A stretch of DNA of 64,000 nt, taken from contig CM059582.1 in assembly GCA_030407085.1 (NCBI GenBank), positions 135,615,001 to 135,679,000 on the forward strand. Direction: 5' to 3'. Origin of the DNA: Trichopria drosophilae. Taxonomy: Eukaryota; Arthropoda; Insecta; Hymenoptera; Diapriidae. The notes under the pieces were generated by a model, which was given only the letters and a program-made list of their open reading frames with translations, was not told the DNA's origin and did not search any database. The position numbers and the translations under genes are program-made. Positions 1-10,246 of the stretch are shown here, in pieces (the first letter of the stretch is position 1; every line of letters begins with the position of its first letter).

Positions 1-1142
1 AAAAAATTCATTTCCGTTGAATATAGATTTAATGAAGACTCCAAGGTAGCCGTTGAGAAAAGCAAATTCTTGTCTAACACTAACAACAAGAAAAATTTTA
101 TTAAACTGCTGCATGACCGTCTAGTGCCAGAAGGTTTTAAGTCAATTATCTGTAAAGGAGATGCTGATCGGACAATTGCAACAGAAGCAATCGTGAATGA
201 TTATTTCCCAGATCAAAAAGTCGTTGTTGTTTCTGAAGATATAGATGTTCTAGTAATTTTGACAGGTTTAGCAGAAGATCAAGAAATCTACTTTCTGAAA
301 CCAAAAAGTAGTAGCGGAACCGTAGCACAAAAAATTTTCTCCACTAAAAGCTTAGATTCACGGTATGCTAATGTTAAAAATCGTATTCTTTTTGCTCATT
401 CCTTCACTGGTTGTGACACGACGTCAGCTTTTTTTAATCGAGGAAAAAAAAGTTTTTTTGACATCTTAAACAGAGAATCGCCTGTGTCTCAAAGATTATG
501 CAAAGCCGCAGATTTGTTTAAAATGCACGTCGAAAGTGTTGACGAGTTGTTGGACGGTGGGGTGGATTGTTTATTGGAGTTGTATGGTTGCCAATCAAAA
601 ACATCAAATGATAATCTTACTCCAAAAAAAAATACGTTGCAAATGAAATACACAAAAAAAAAAACACAGTAAATATAGCAACGTTACCTCCAGCTATAAA
701 CGCTTTCAGAGAACACTTAAAGAGGGTTTATTATCAAGTACAATCTTGGATAGGACTTTTAACAGAAAATGACGATGTTCCAACTCTGAATCCAACCAAT
801 TGGGGTTGGAAACTAATCGACGGTATCTTACAGCCTTTAAGAATGAATGAACCGCCAGCTCCCAAAAAAATTATGGAGGCAATAATGTGCGGTTGCAAAA
901 GTGGATGCGGAAAAACCTGTACTTGCCGGAAGAATGGAGTGTATTGTTCTCAGACGTGCAAATATTGTAGTGGAACGGACTGCAATAATTGCGAAGCGCC
1001 CAAAGCATTGGAGGAATCACCTGAAGAATCTACAGCTGAGCCTGAAACTCCGGAAGAAGAAAAAGAAGAAGAAGAAGAACATATTTCTAAAGAAATCACT
1101 AATATTACACCTGTTCTTGAATGTGATTCGGATTACGATTAA
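1..1142 (+). CDS. Transposon-type XPG/PIN-like nuclease with C-terminal CXC domain, 5'-partial, one frameshift
   Basis: Reading is open from base 1 in frame 1 to a TAA at 670-672, so the N-terminus lies outside the window. Seen: a block GDADRTIATEAI (from about base 157) followed by VVVVSEDIDVLVIL, which matches the acidic motif pattern of PIN/XPG-I nuclease folds (acidic residue, then S-x-D-x-D). Next comes a conserved block FAHSFTGCDTTSAFF at about 389-434. After an 11-A run (654-664) the frame moves to 3 and continues LPPAINAFREHL, then WGWKLIDG, and a cysteine-rich stretch at about 889-1000 (CGCKSGC...CTCRK...YCSQTCKYC) typical of tesmin/TSO1-like CXC domains. The tail is acidic and Glu-rich. 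Proteins with this order are known as multi-copy uncharacterised arthropod and cnidarian proteins; a transposon origin is inferred. The N-terminal half of a relative lies at 31535-33283. Nuclease activity is inference. Confidence 0.6.
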
Positions 1143-1158
1143 TATTTTAAAACACAAT

Positions 1159-1164
1159 AATAAA
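1159..1164 (+). promoter_or_regulatory. Polyadenylation signal AATAAA
   Basis: AATAAA lies 17 bases after the stop codon of the CXC-domain reading frame, in the right place for cleavage shortly downstream. The motif is common by chance in AT-rich DNA. Confidence 0.35.
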
Positions 1165-1357
1165 TATTTTTACAACGTTTTACTTTGATAAAAAAATTTA
1201 ATTTAAAGAATTATTTACCTTGAAGTAATAATAGTATTGCATGCACTCGCAGGAATTACAATTGTTAAATGCAGATGTTGCCATCATTATCATTGTTGGA
1301 AAACATTATCGTAAATTTTTTCGTGTTAGCAAATTCAATTTTATCATTTTTAATTTG

Positions 1358-1625
1358 GATTCGTGATCAGCCACCTCGAAAACTATGAAAGACAATTTCC
1401 GAGCTGAAGTGGTAAGTAAGTATCTTTATATTTGCCGTCACTGGGGGTGGTTTTTAGGGGTTGAAACCACCCCAACGTACAAATAGACCTCGGATTCGTG
1501 ATCAGCGCCCTCGAAAACCACCGAGAGACGACTTCCGAGCCGAAATAATAAATTTTTCTGTATATTTTTGGTACTGCATTTCGCGGGGGTGTTTTTGGGG
1601 ATTACAACTACCCTAACTAATTCAT
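1358..1625. repeat. Two diverged tandem copies of a ~134-bp unit
   Basis: The segment beginning GGATTCGTGATCAG at 1358 recurs at 1492 with the same order of sub-blocks: CCTCGAAAAC, then TTCCGAGC, then a G-rich stretch ending in ACCACCCCAAC or ACTACCCTAAC. The copies are clearly diverged. Open frames on both strands here (for example 1438-1731) follow from the repeat and show no protein similarity I recognise. Confidence 0.6.
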
Positions 1626-2402
1626 TTTTTGAGGTAGGGGTGAGGTTAGTGGTGCTGAATGTTCCTGAGGGTCTACAGAATACGGGACAAAAAGAATTTT
1701 TGAAATCGGTGCTGTTTCTCAACTTTTCCACATTTGACGGTTTTTTCCGGCTTATTTACTGGACTACTTCTTAGTGTTGGAGGTTCGAGCTTAATTTTTG
1801 TTCGTTTTGGTTATCCTATAGGATAAAGTGTTTCGTAATTATTCGTAGTGGTTATAGCGAATACCGCATTTCGTGAAAATGCATCGTCATTTACATTAGT
1901 TTTGCCAACTTTATAAACTGCATCGTAAGTGTATTCCTCGAGCAAGTATTTCTACTATAAAACACGATAATTGGCATTTTCTGTCGTTTGGAACCTAATC
2001 AGTTTGTGGTCAGTGACTAAAGTGAATTTATTTCCATATACAGGGTGTTTCTTTTAAGTTGAAACTGTCGAATATCTCGAAAAGTAGGCACTCTACGAAA
2101 AAATGTTAAGAATAAAAATTTAATGGGTCTAAGGTGTACATACAGTGATATTAAAATTGCCCCCCCCCCCACACCGACCCACCGGGCGGTGGTGGGGGTA
2201 AGTTCGAAATCTTAAATGGGAACCCCTGTTTTTTATTGCATATTCAGATTCTTTGAACAAAAATGCGTATGATTTGTCTAAAACATTTTTCTCGTTTCGC
2301 GATAGATGGCGCTGTAATCGACGAAATTCAATTTTCTTTTATTTTACTGTTATATATATATATATATATATGGTAGAAATTGTGCTACCGCGTGTATTAT
2401 AG
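1626..2402. other. Non-coding repeat-rich stretch
   Basis: No gene seen. At 2037 a TATACAGGGTGTTTCTTTTA motif begins; TACAGGGTGT is a common terminus of insect interspersed repeats, so this is likely one end of an unclassified element. It is followed by a C run near 2160-2170 and a TA microsatellite at about 2351-2371 that abuts the gypsy remnant. Confidence 0.4.
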
Positions 2403-3490
2403 CTAGTGATTCCTTTCGATAGATGTGGTTTTTTTACAATTATTTTGTACGCGAGCGATGTATGCAATTGGTCTGTCCCTGTCGATTTCTTCTCGCGATA
2501 AAATAGCACCTATCGCGAATTCGGAGGCATCAGTGGTTATTATAAAAGGTTTAGTGAAATCAGGATACTGCAAGACTGGTTCTGAGGTAAGTTTATCTTT
2601 CAATATTTTAAACGCGAGTTCTTGATCACGTAACCAAATGAATGGAATTTCATCTTTTAATAAATTACTTTAAAGTCAGCTATTTTTGAAAAATCTTGAA
2701 TAAAATATCTGTAGTAACTAGCTAAGCCTAGGAATTGTCGGATATTCTTTTGAGTTATTAATTTACACATTCTAATTTCCTCTTCGTTGACAGAAAAAGA
2801 GTATACGACAAATAATTACATTCCTTGCTTTCCTGAATGAACAACATCCACTAGTCTTTGGAATGTCGCAGGACCATTTTTCAATCCAAAAGAAATGCCC
2901 TCGAATTGATAATGACCATATGGAGTTAAAAAAGATGCTCTATGCGCGACGTCAGTATGCCTCTTAAATCTCATGCGGTAAAGTATTTAGCTCCGCACAG
3001 TTGATCTATAAAAATATTTTAATATTATAATTAATTTAAAAAATTAATACTTTAAATTTAAGTTATTTATTGAAAAATATTTTTAAAAATTATTTAAATT
3101 ATGTCTTATATTTCAAAGTGGAAAAGAATTGCCGATAGTTTTGTCCTTTACTTTATATGGAAATCTAACACCATGCGCCAACTTTCATTGTCTTCGGTGT
3201 CCGCCTTTTTGGGAAAGACGCATGCAGGCTACCTTGTAAGGGGATTTTGAAGATTTTATTACACCTTTGTCAAGCAGTTCTGAGACTTGCTTATTTACTT
3301 CATTTTTATGGATAGGATGGTATCGATACTGTATTTATTGACGCGTCATCTGTTGTTATTATACGATATTGTAATATGTCCGTCCCGTTTAATTCGTCGA
3401 CCGATAGGTAGAAACCATCTGTATTTTCCATCAAAATCCTTTTTGCATTTGATTTCTCTTCGGAATTTAAATGTTTTAGATTTATCAATT
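2403..3490 (-). pseudogene. Ty3/gypsy pol remnant (protease-RT linker, RT, RNase H)
   Basis: Read on the minus strand from 3490 downwards. The pre-RT linker has HLNSEEKSNAKRIL and TTDDASINTVSIPSYP. A finger region follows with VSELLDKGVIKSSKSPY (about 3290-3240), then RT block GHYQFEGISFGLKNGPATFQ (about 2930-2870), then NIRQFLGLASYYRYF (about 2740). RNase H follows with EPVLQYPDFTKPFIITTDAS at about 2585, ending in RPIAYIAR. Stops and frameshifts separate every block, and the catalytic YxDD region is replaced by unreadable sequence. An AT-rich insertion sits at about 3000-3115. The family assignment is secure because several Ty3 motifs occur in the right order. The element is dead, and no LTR was found. 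A lysine-rich minus-strand frame at 3568-3756 could be leftover upstream gag/pol but is not recognisable. Confidence 0.8.
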
Positions 3491-4369
3491 CTAATAGATT
3501 ATAATATCTATTACTTTTGACGCAATTTATGTTAAATACCTTTAATTTTTCGGGTTACACGTATTCTTCATATGTTAATATTTAATCTAGGGTTTGCTTC
3601 GATTTTTTTCGATTTCGCAGATTCGTTTTTTGATTTGGCAAATTTATAATTTGATTTAACGGTTTTGGATTCCGATGTTATAAGATTGTGTTTAAGTTTT
3701 GTTTTTCTTCGTTTCTCTCGAAGTTGACGAATTCGCAAACTTTGTTTTTCATACACTTATTGTTTGATATAATGAATTTTGATTAGATTTGCTCCGCTAT
3801 TTTCTTCGGAAGTTTTCGTAGTTTCTGTATTTATATTTGCATTTTGAAGTTTTTCAATTGCTTCGCTATTTCCTTCGAAGGTTTTAGTCATTTTTGTGCG
3901 ACGTTCGGTGTGTGATATATCCCTCGAAGCTCATGGTGGTAGGTTGAGAGGGGACTTAGTGAGTTTCTCTATTGTGTTCTGTTTTTAGAATTATTAAAGG
4001 CTCGTTTTGGAAATTAATCCATAATGCGCCCATTATTTTTACAATAATTGGAAAATATTTCATTATAATTCATATTTTTAGCAAATTGTCACTGGTTTAT
4101 TGAGGATAATTCTCAATTTAGTATTTAATACATAGCACATTTTGCCTCATTTCTCACGTATATGTGAAGTTGTGGCATGTTTAGAAGTCCCTCAAGAGCA
4201 ATTGTTGGAGTGGGACCTAATGCTCCAGTTATTACGCGACAGGTTTGTCCTTGAATACTGGAAATTGTCTTTATGTATGTTATTTGGAGAGTGTTTTCTT
4301 TCTATATTATTGCTATATACGATAGTATCGTTTTCGCTATAGATTTATATAGCGAGAGCGCCATAGATG
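3491..4369. other. AT-rich stretch without recognisable gene
   Basis: It holds a low-complexity Lys/Ser-rich minus-strand frame (3568-3756), possibly the 5' part of the gypsy remnant, and short frames at 4142-4342 without similarity. No clear LTR pair was found. Nothing else is supportable. Confidence 0.4.
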
Positions 4370-4597
4370 TTTTTTTTATTATTATTTTACGTCGACTTTT
4401 GTGAACCCAAATGGGACTAAATCGCGACGGGAACTACAGTTTATGAAAGTGGAATTCTAACCACCTGAGCTTGGGCGTTATTAGACACTTATAAACAAAT
4501 ATAGAGATGTCCCGATGACAGATTGCAGAGGCCGGGATCGAACCAGGGTTTTCTGATTACGAAGCCGATACTCTACCAACTGAGCCACCGCCGCTCC
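4370..4597 (-). repeat. tRNA-derived SINE (tRNA-Arg-like head)
   Basis: On the minus strand the sequence starts with a tRNA-like head. An A box (TGGCTCAGTTGG, plus-strand 4577-4588) and a perfect B box (GGTTCGATCCC, plus-strand 4534-4544) are spaced as in a tRNA. The anticodon loop reads CTTCGTA, suggesting Arg-UCG ancestry, but the 3' anticodon stem does not pair and the acceptor stem is lost. So this is an RNA polymerase III-type SINE head rather than a working tRNA. A tRNA-unrelated body of about 150 bases follows and ends in an A/AAT-rich tail at about 4370-4392. A second SINE with a different tRNA-Arg-like head is at 55891-56275. Confidence 0.7.
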
Positions 4598-4637
4598 TAA
4601 ACCCCCATAGAGGGTTGTAACACCCTCTTATTACCTA

Positions 4638-5400
4638 TCATTCGAGAAGTAATCGCAAGTAATCGCTTTTTGCTTTAGCTAGCATTCTAGTTGCAAGGAT
4701 GTTCAAGTAAATTCCTCTTGTTATGATGACTGTCATCCGCGTAACCTTGAATATAAAAAAGGCTTTGTCTCGTTCTAATAGTACTATGGGCCATAAGAGT
4801 GGTGACAAAACTCCCCCCTGTGGACAACCTCTTACCGATTTTATCACCAACGAGGTATCAAGTAGGTAGGATAGAGACTAGTTTTCTGTTAGATAACAGA
4901 TAGTTAATCCATTTAATTGACGTAGAATCGACTCCTTTATTTGCTAGTCCTTCCAGAATAACTTTAGTTGCAGCGTTGTCGAATGCCCCGGCAATATTTA
5001 AAAAAGTGTATAAAGCTATTTCTTTGTCTTCTAAGGCTTTTTCAAGCTTATCCACAATTTAACTAGCGCTGTCTCAATGAATTTTCCCTTCTGGCAGGCA
5101 TGTTGGTTTACATGCAACTTATTGATTTTCAGATGTTTCTCTGATGTAGTGATTTACAATCTGCTCCATTGCCTTGAGCGGAGATGACGTCAGGCTGATC
5201 GGCCTATAATACCTAAGATCGGCTTTATCTTTTTTGCCAACCTTTGTTATATGCGACTCTTACCTGTCTCCACATCCGTTGTATATACCCCCAGTCATAA
5301 CTGGCTTTGAAGATTTTCAGCGCTGTTGGAAGAATAATGTCTAAACCATACTTCAAAAGCATCGGAAGATACGATCTTCTCCTTCATTTTTGTAAGATTT
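4638..5400 (-). pseudogene. LINE reverse transcriptase fragment
   Basis: Minus-strand blocks in order: RPISLTSS-like SSPLKAMEQIVNHYIRE near 5195-5150, the palm A region TFLNIAGAFDNAA (about 5010, where LINEs have the D-x-x-x-AFD pattern), and the RT motif RGCPQGGVLSPLLW at about 4830. These are classic non-LTR RT signatures of Jockey/R1-like type. Frames shift repeatedly and the YADD region is gone. The fragment abuts the Penelope remnant at about 5405, with no target duplication visible. No endonuclease domain was seen. Confidence 0.75.
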
Positions 5401-5420
5401 AAAGGAACGAATGGTCCACC

Positions 5421-6408
5421 TTACATGATTGGGTTTGAAGATCCACAACAATAAATTTTGTAAATGACATTTGCACATTTCAATTTGTTAATTTTATAAA
5501 TTTTTGTTTTAAAGATACTATCTAATGAATTAATTTTTTTATTTATAACTGTGATGTCGTATTTTTTATAAATTCTTTTGATTCTTTGGTTTAGTTGTGG
5601 AACATAAGGAACGACTATGCTTCTTGAATGATCTAAATCTTGTTTTTTATGCGTTTGTTTATTATTGTGTGATATATTGAGTCTGTTTTTAATAGTTTGT
5701 GTAACAAACTTTGGGTAATGTCCATTTTTTAATAAAAATTGTTCTATGTAAATAACATTATTTTTATAAAATCTTTCGTCTGACGAGAGTACAGTTTTAT
5801 CAACAAGCATAGTTATAATTCCTCTCTTCATATGTTGTGGATGATTGGAATTAAAGTTCAGGTACCTACCAGAACACGTTGGTTTCCAAAACCAATGTGT
5901 AATTAATTTACCTTGATGTTTAAAAGTCTCAACATCTAAGAAAGGTAAGGAATTATTATTTTTTAATTCAAAGGTGAACTTTAAATCCGGATGATATTCG
6001 TTAAAGTAGTTTACAATAGTATTTATTTCATTAAATGGATACATAGTAACTATGTCATCCACTTATCTTCTGTATATTAATGGTTGACTACGTAATTTCC
6101 TTAGAACTTCATTTTCTAAATCAATCATTATCATATCTGCAAGAATGGGTGATAAATGAGAATCCATGGTGTCCCTTTGACTTGTTTATATATACTATTA
6201 TTAAATACAAAAATGGTGCCACAACTGGACGCATGAGGTAACCTTCTTTGTGAATGTTAGACAACGCATATAGTCTGGATATATTTCCGAAATATAAACC
6301 AGCTTTAAGTTCTGAAGTACAAGAGCTTATCGAATCTAGTCTTCGATAAGTTAACGAATAAAAATTTACTTTGGCGATGTTTGGGGAAAAATACGCAAAA
6401 TAATACAC
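5421..6408 (-). pseudogene. Penelope-like element reverse transcriptase
   Basis: Read on the minus strand. The upstream part has LYALSNIHKEGYLMRPVVAP, corresponding to the Penelope block LPKIHKPG..RPIVS. It is followed after a frameshift by DSHLSPILADMIMIDLE and LIYRR-stop-VDDIVTMYP. The stop (TAA) sits exactly where the catalytic YVDD tyrosine is expected. Downstream, a 213-codon open stretch carries NNSLPFLDVETF, KPTCSGRYLNFNSNHP and YPKFVTQTIKNRL, all diagnostic of Penelope RT thumb and linker. It ends in NVIYKIYCCGSSNP, where the GIY-YIG endonuclease should begin, so that domain is truncated at the junction with the LINE fragment. The element is inactive. Confidence 0.85.
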
Positions 6409-6576
6409 GGTTCCTGGGAAGTGACGACAGGTTGAACTAAAATGACGACAAAAACTTGAAGCATAGTTATGTTTGGTGATGTTTTCAGGTAAAAAATGCG
6501 TTGGATTTAAAATCCTAGCTGATCCTATTTTCGAATTATCTTGAAATTACCAAAAAAGAGTGCCATAGTACTGTTA

Positions 6577-7190
6577 ACCTTCCTCTTTTCACGGAAGATG
6601 ATAGTGATACTTATGTAATTGACAAACGCATTATCCCGGAATTGCATATAATGCAAGGTGTTGTGAATCATTTGTTCTGGGACGACTTGGTTCCCTTATT
6701 AGGAAGGCTTTATTGTGCACAGACAAAAAAAGTCTTCAAATTGTTACATCTCAAATTAAGCACTGTAAAAGACTAAATTTGAGCTAATTTTCTTAAATTA
6801 AGTCAATATTTGCGTTTAAGTCTTATTTTCAGACAGCAAAGTTTAATTTTAGTCGAGATTTATACTTAAAGAAAAATTTTTCGAGCTTGTCACACCTAAG
6901 TTAGAGAATTCTTATTTCGAACCTGAATATTGACTAAAAGTAAGTTCTTGAAACTAAAAACAAGGTTTTGAGCGCAAATATTGACTTAATTTAAGAAAAT
7001 TGGCACAATTTTAGGCTTACATTAAGCCTTTTGCAGTGCTTAATTTGAGATGTAACAATTTTAAGACTTTTTTTCTGTGCGGCCGAAAAAGTTGAAATTA
7101 ATTAAACAAAGTTATCATCGAGAGATTTTTGAAGGGAATGCTTGTAGAAAGCTTTTAAAAGAAGCGTCGAAACTCCACTATAACGAGATA
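6577..7190 (+). pseudogene. Transposon protein, N-proximal fragment (interrupted)
   Basis: Codons upstream of the 6717 insertion read LFTEDDSDTYVID, then IIPELHIMQGVVNHLFWDD. Codons after it read KLKLIKQSYHREIFEGNACR and LLKEASKLHYNEIH. The PELH..-GVVN and YH..-F-GN-CRK-LK blocks are conserved in multi-copy invertebrate proteins that are usually annotated as uncharacterised. The second part of the same protein resumes at 9603 beyond the foldback. In-frame continuity is lost. The DNA-transposon assignment rests on the enclosing TIRs; the protein's biochemical role is unknown to me. Confidence 0.55.
6717..7080. mobile_element. Foldback MITE inside the transposon gene
   Basis: GCACAGACAAAAAAAGTCTT at 6717 is mirrored by AAGACTTTTTTTCTGTGC ending at 7080. 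Complementarity continues for about 100 bp per arm (for example TTACATCTCAAATTAAGCAC against its complement at about 7040-7060). The interior is non-coding. It interrupts the reading frame between GRLY and EKVE, so it inserted after the host transposon gene was already present. Confidence 0.75.
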
Positions 7191-7388
7191 CATACACGGA
7201 GAAAATTGTCCGGCTAAAACAGCTACCCACTGTCCAGCAGTTCGCGATATAAATCGCGAGTGAAGTCGTAAAATGTCAATTAAAATTCGAAATCCTCCAA
7301 ATTTTTTTTTCTATAAATAGGTATATCTTTTTTATGTCATTAAGAATATTTCTACATAATTTCTAGACGATGTGGTTCTTTATATTAC

Positions 7389-7816
7389 TTTTATATGATT
7401 TTTTAAAGTCGTCAATAGTGAAAAAATCAGTACTTTTTTCATTTTAAGGCTACCGTATCGATTACCGTGTTAGATAAGACAAAAATGCACTGAATCTTTT
7501 TTATAGAGCACAAAATTTCCTACAAAAAAGTCATGGAGAGCCATAGTCTAATGTTAATATGTACGTCATGAAAAACATCGGAAGTTATTGAAAAAATCAT
7601 TGAAATTTTTTGAACAGAGATAGTTATCTTATTCGTGACGTACCTATTAATATTAGACTATGCCTCTCACTGACTATTTTGTAGGAAATTTTGTGCTCTT
7701 CAAAAAAGGTTCAGTGCATTTTTGTCGTATCTAACACGGTAATCAATACGGAAGCCTTAAAATGAAAAAAGTACAGATTTTTTCACTATTAACGACTTTA
7801 AAAAAATCATATAAAA
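7389..7816. mobile_element. Small foldback element nested in the left arm
   Basis: TTTTATATGATTTTTTAAAG at 7389 is the complement of the stretch ending at 7816, and arms of about 200 bp pair throughout. The corresponding place in the right arm of the host foldback lacks this segment, giving an empty-site comparison. The flanks ATTAC (7384-7388) and ATAAC (7817-7821) look like a 5-bp target duplication with one mismatch. No coding content. Confidence 0.75.
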
Positions 7817-8481
7817 ATAACATAGGTCTGCAAAATTCACTTTCTTTCTTTTTTTTTTTTATATCAGAGTGATTTCCGACGTATTTTTGTACGCTGAACA
7901 TGAATCTGAAGATGAGAAATGTCTATCACGTCATGATTTTGAGAAAAGGGGGGGCAAAAACACCAAAAAACGTGTTTTTGGGTGTTTTTACCCCTAATTT
8001 TCTCAGGAGCCTGACGTGCAACAGATCTGAATTTGTGCTCAAATTAAAGCTTGATTCTTCCCCTACAAAAATCATATACGATAGATTTAAAAAGTTTTCA
8101 TAGTTTTGAAAAAAAATGGTTTTAACCTTGCTATTCCTAGTGATTATGATGAAAATGCATATTATTTAACTACATTGAGCAGAGCTCATACAAACCACTA
8201 CTTGACTGTTTTCGGGGTTGGTGTTTAAGAATCCAGTGTTGCCTTTCTAAATTCAAAATGGCGGATCCGAGATGGCGGACGTAAAAATAAAAAATTTAAA
8301 TTAACCTCATGAAAATCAGTACTCAGGTTTTTTTTTGTCGCTGATGACGAATCCAATGTTAGTTTCACAAAATTTAAAATAGCGAAAATTGGCGGCCGCA
8401 AAATAAAAATATATACTTAGGATCTTAAAATCACCACTTCACGTTTTTTTTGTTCGCCATTAGTAATACCAGAGGTTGTTC

Positions 8482-8601
8482 GACCAGCGAAGGCACGACT
8501 AAAAATTGTCCGACCAGTGAAGGTAGGACTAGCAGTTGTCCAACCAGTGAAGGCAAGACTAAAAATTGTCCGACCAGTGAAGGTAGGACTAGCAGTTGTG
8601 C
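8482..8601. repeat. 30-bp minisatellite, four units in two alternating types
   Basis: Units start at 8482, 8512, 8542 and 8572. Units 1 and 3 contain GACTAAAAATTGTCC; units 2 and 4 contain GACTAGCAGTTGT, so the true period is a 60-bp dimer. Because 30 is a multiple of three, open frames run through on both strands (for example 8450-8767 plus, repeating PTSEGRTSSC). There is no protein family match, so coding is unlikely. Confidence 0.85.
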
Positions 8602-9602
8602 ATGCGTGGAGGCTTGCTTGTCGTGCAAATTGTTCTGCCCACGTCAGTCGCGCCCGAACACTCGAGCAAGTAACGTCGCTCGTCAATTATCGCCAGTCGA
8701 AACACCAGTATTCACTCAATTATTAAATTTCTTCTTTTCACTACACGCTGCTGTTGTTTTTCTTTAGCCCTGGAAATTCCACTGCATGGAAGTTTCAACA
8801 TATCTAATTTTATTTTATTTATTTAAATAAAAATAAAAAACCTGAAGTGGTGATTTTTAGATCCTAAGTTTATTTTTTTATTTTGCGGCCGGTATACTGA
8901 TTTGCTTGAGGTTAATTCAAATTTTTGATTTTACGTCCGCCATCTTGGATCCGCCATTTTGAATTTTATAAAGGCGACACTGGATTCTTAAACACCAACC
9001 CCGAAAACAGTCAAGTAGTGCTTTGTATGAGCTCTGCTCAATGTAATTAAATCATTTGCAGTTTTATCATAATCACTAGAAATAGCAAGGTTAAAACCAT
9101 TTTTTTCAAAACTATGAAATTTTTTTTAAAACTATCCTATATGATTTTTTTAGGGGAAGAACCAACCTTTAATTTAAGCACAAATTCAAGTCTGTAGCAC
9201 GTCAGGTTTCAGAAAAAATTAGTGGTAAAAACACCAAAAAACGCGTTTTTTTTGTGTATTTACCCCCACTTTTCTCAAAATCATGACGTGATAGGCAATT
9301 TTCGAGTTCAGATTCCTGTTCAGCGCACAAAAATACGTCGGAAATCACTCTGATATTTAAAAAAAAAATCCGTGCAGACCTGTGTAATATAAATAACCAC
9401 ATCGGCTCGAAATTATGTTGAAATATTCTTAATGACATAAGAAAAGTATACCTATTTATAGAAAAAAGAAATTTGAGGATTTCGAATTTTAATTGACATT
9501 TTACGTCTTCACTCGCGATTCACATCGCGATCTGCTGGACAGTGGGTAGCTGTTTTAGCTGGACAATCGGGCTGGAGCGACGTTCTATTTTTTCCGTGTA
9601 AG

Positions 9603-9972
9603 ACAGTTGGGTAATTTGCTATTGTACCTTATATAGCGGCATTTACAGCAATAGATAAAATTGTCAATAATCATTTTTTTGTGAAGAATCAGGAAAATGA
9701 TTTGGATAGAAATATGGAAGAACTTGTAAACGCTTTATAAAGATTGACGTTTCGGAAACTTTAAAAATCCATGTGCTTACGAAACACTTGAAGCAATGCC
9801 TTGATGTCTTAGGCAATGATAGTTTAGGTCTGTGGTCTGAACAAGCTGGAGAGTCTGTACATAGAGTATTTCTAGACTTTTGGAACCACTATAAAATCAA
9901 CTCACTTGAGGATCCTGCTTATGTAACAAAGTTAAAAAAAACTGTCGTTGAGTTTTCTTCAAGGAATACATA
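9603..9972 (+). pseudogene. Transposon protein, C-terminal fragment
   Basis: This continues the gene broken at 7190. Readable blocks include AAFTAIDKIVNNHF, then LKIHVLTKHLKQCLD and GLWSEQAGESVHRVFLDFWN followed by HYKIN and DPAYVTKLKKTVVEFSSRNT, with a stop at 9970-9972. The SEQAGE-x-VH...W--YK pattern is conserved in a widespread invertebrate transposon-associated protein family. Two in-frame stops before 9770 show decay. Confidence 0.6.
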
Positions 9973-10246
9973 AAATGAATGTTGAAAGAAGATTTAATTA
10001 TTTTCATTTGTTACTCTGTATATTGTTAGATTTATGAGAAATTATGCACATATTAAGTATTAAATATTGTATTTTATTTAATAATCTCCTTAAAACCTCA
10101 ATTTAAAGATAACTCGAAAATAGGATCAGTTAGGATTTTAAATCCAACGAATTTTTGACCTTAAAACATCAACAAATACAACTATGCTTCACGTTTTTGT
10201 CGTCATTTTAGTTCAACCTGTCGTCACTTCCCAGGAACCGTGAATA

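Larger units (their letters stand above)
7194..9599. mobile_element. Large foldback element with ~760-bp inverted arms
   Basis: The left arm starts ACACGGAGAAAATTGTCCGG at 7194 and the right arm ends in its complement at 9599. Pairing runs along 7194-8448 and 8837-9598. The left arm is longer only because a second foldback (7389-7816) sits in it. The arms contain near-identical Ala/Lys-poor frames and the CCGCCATTTTGAATTTT-type motif. The loop (about 8449-8836) holds a 30-bp tandem repeat. The whole block splits the transposon gene between LHYNEIH and the codons resuming at 9603. Confidence 0.75.
6406..10242 (+). mobile_element. TIR DNA transposon with nested foldback insertions
   Basis: Terminal inverted repeats of about 130-140 bp match between 6406-6545 (CACGGTTCCTGGGAAGTGAC inward) and about 10095-10242. 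The tetranucleotide AATA flanks both ends (6402-6405 and 10243-10246) and is a candidate target duplication. Between the TIRs lie pieces of one protein-coding gene (6577-7190 and 9603-9972) separated by a foldback element. The flanks differ: a Penelope remnant to the left and another transposon-protein remnant to the right. I do not recognise the superfamily from the termini. Confidence 0.7.

Noticed and set aside
8417..8767. Open frames on both strands with 10-residue repeats
   Set aside because: They follow directly from a 30-bp tandem repeat and have no start context, family match or neighbouring gene.
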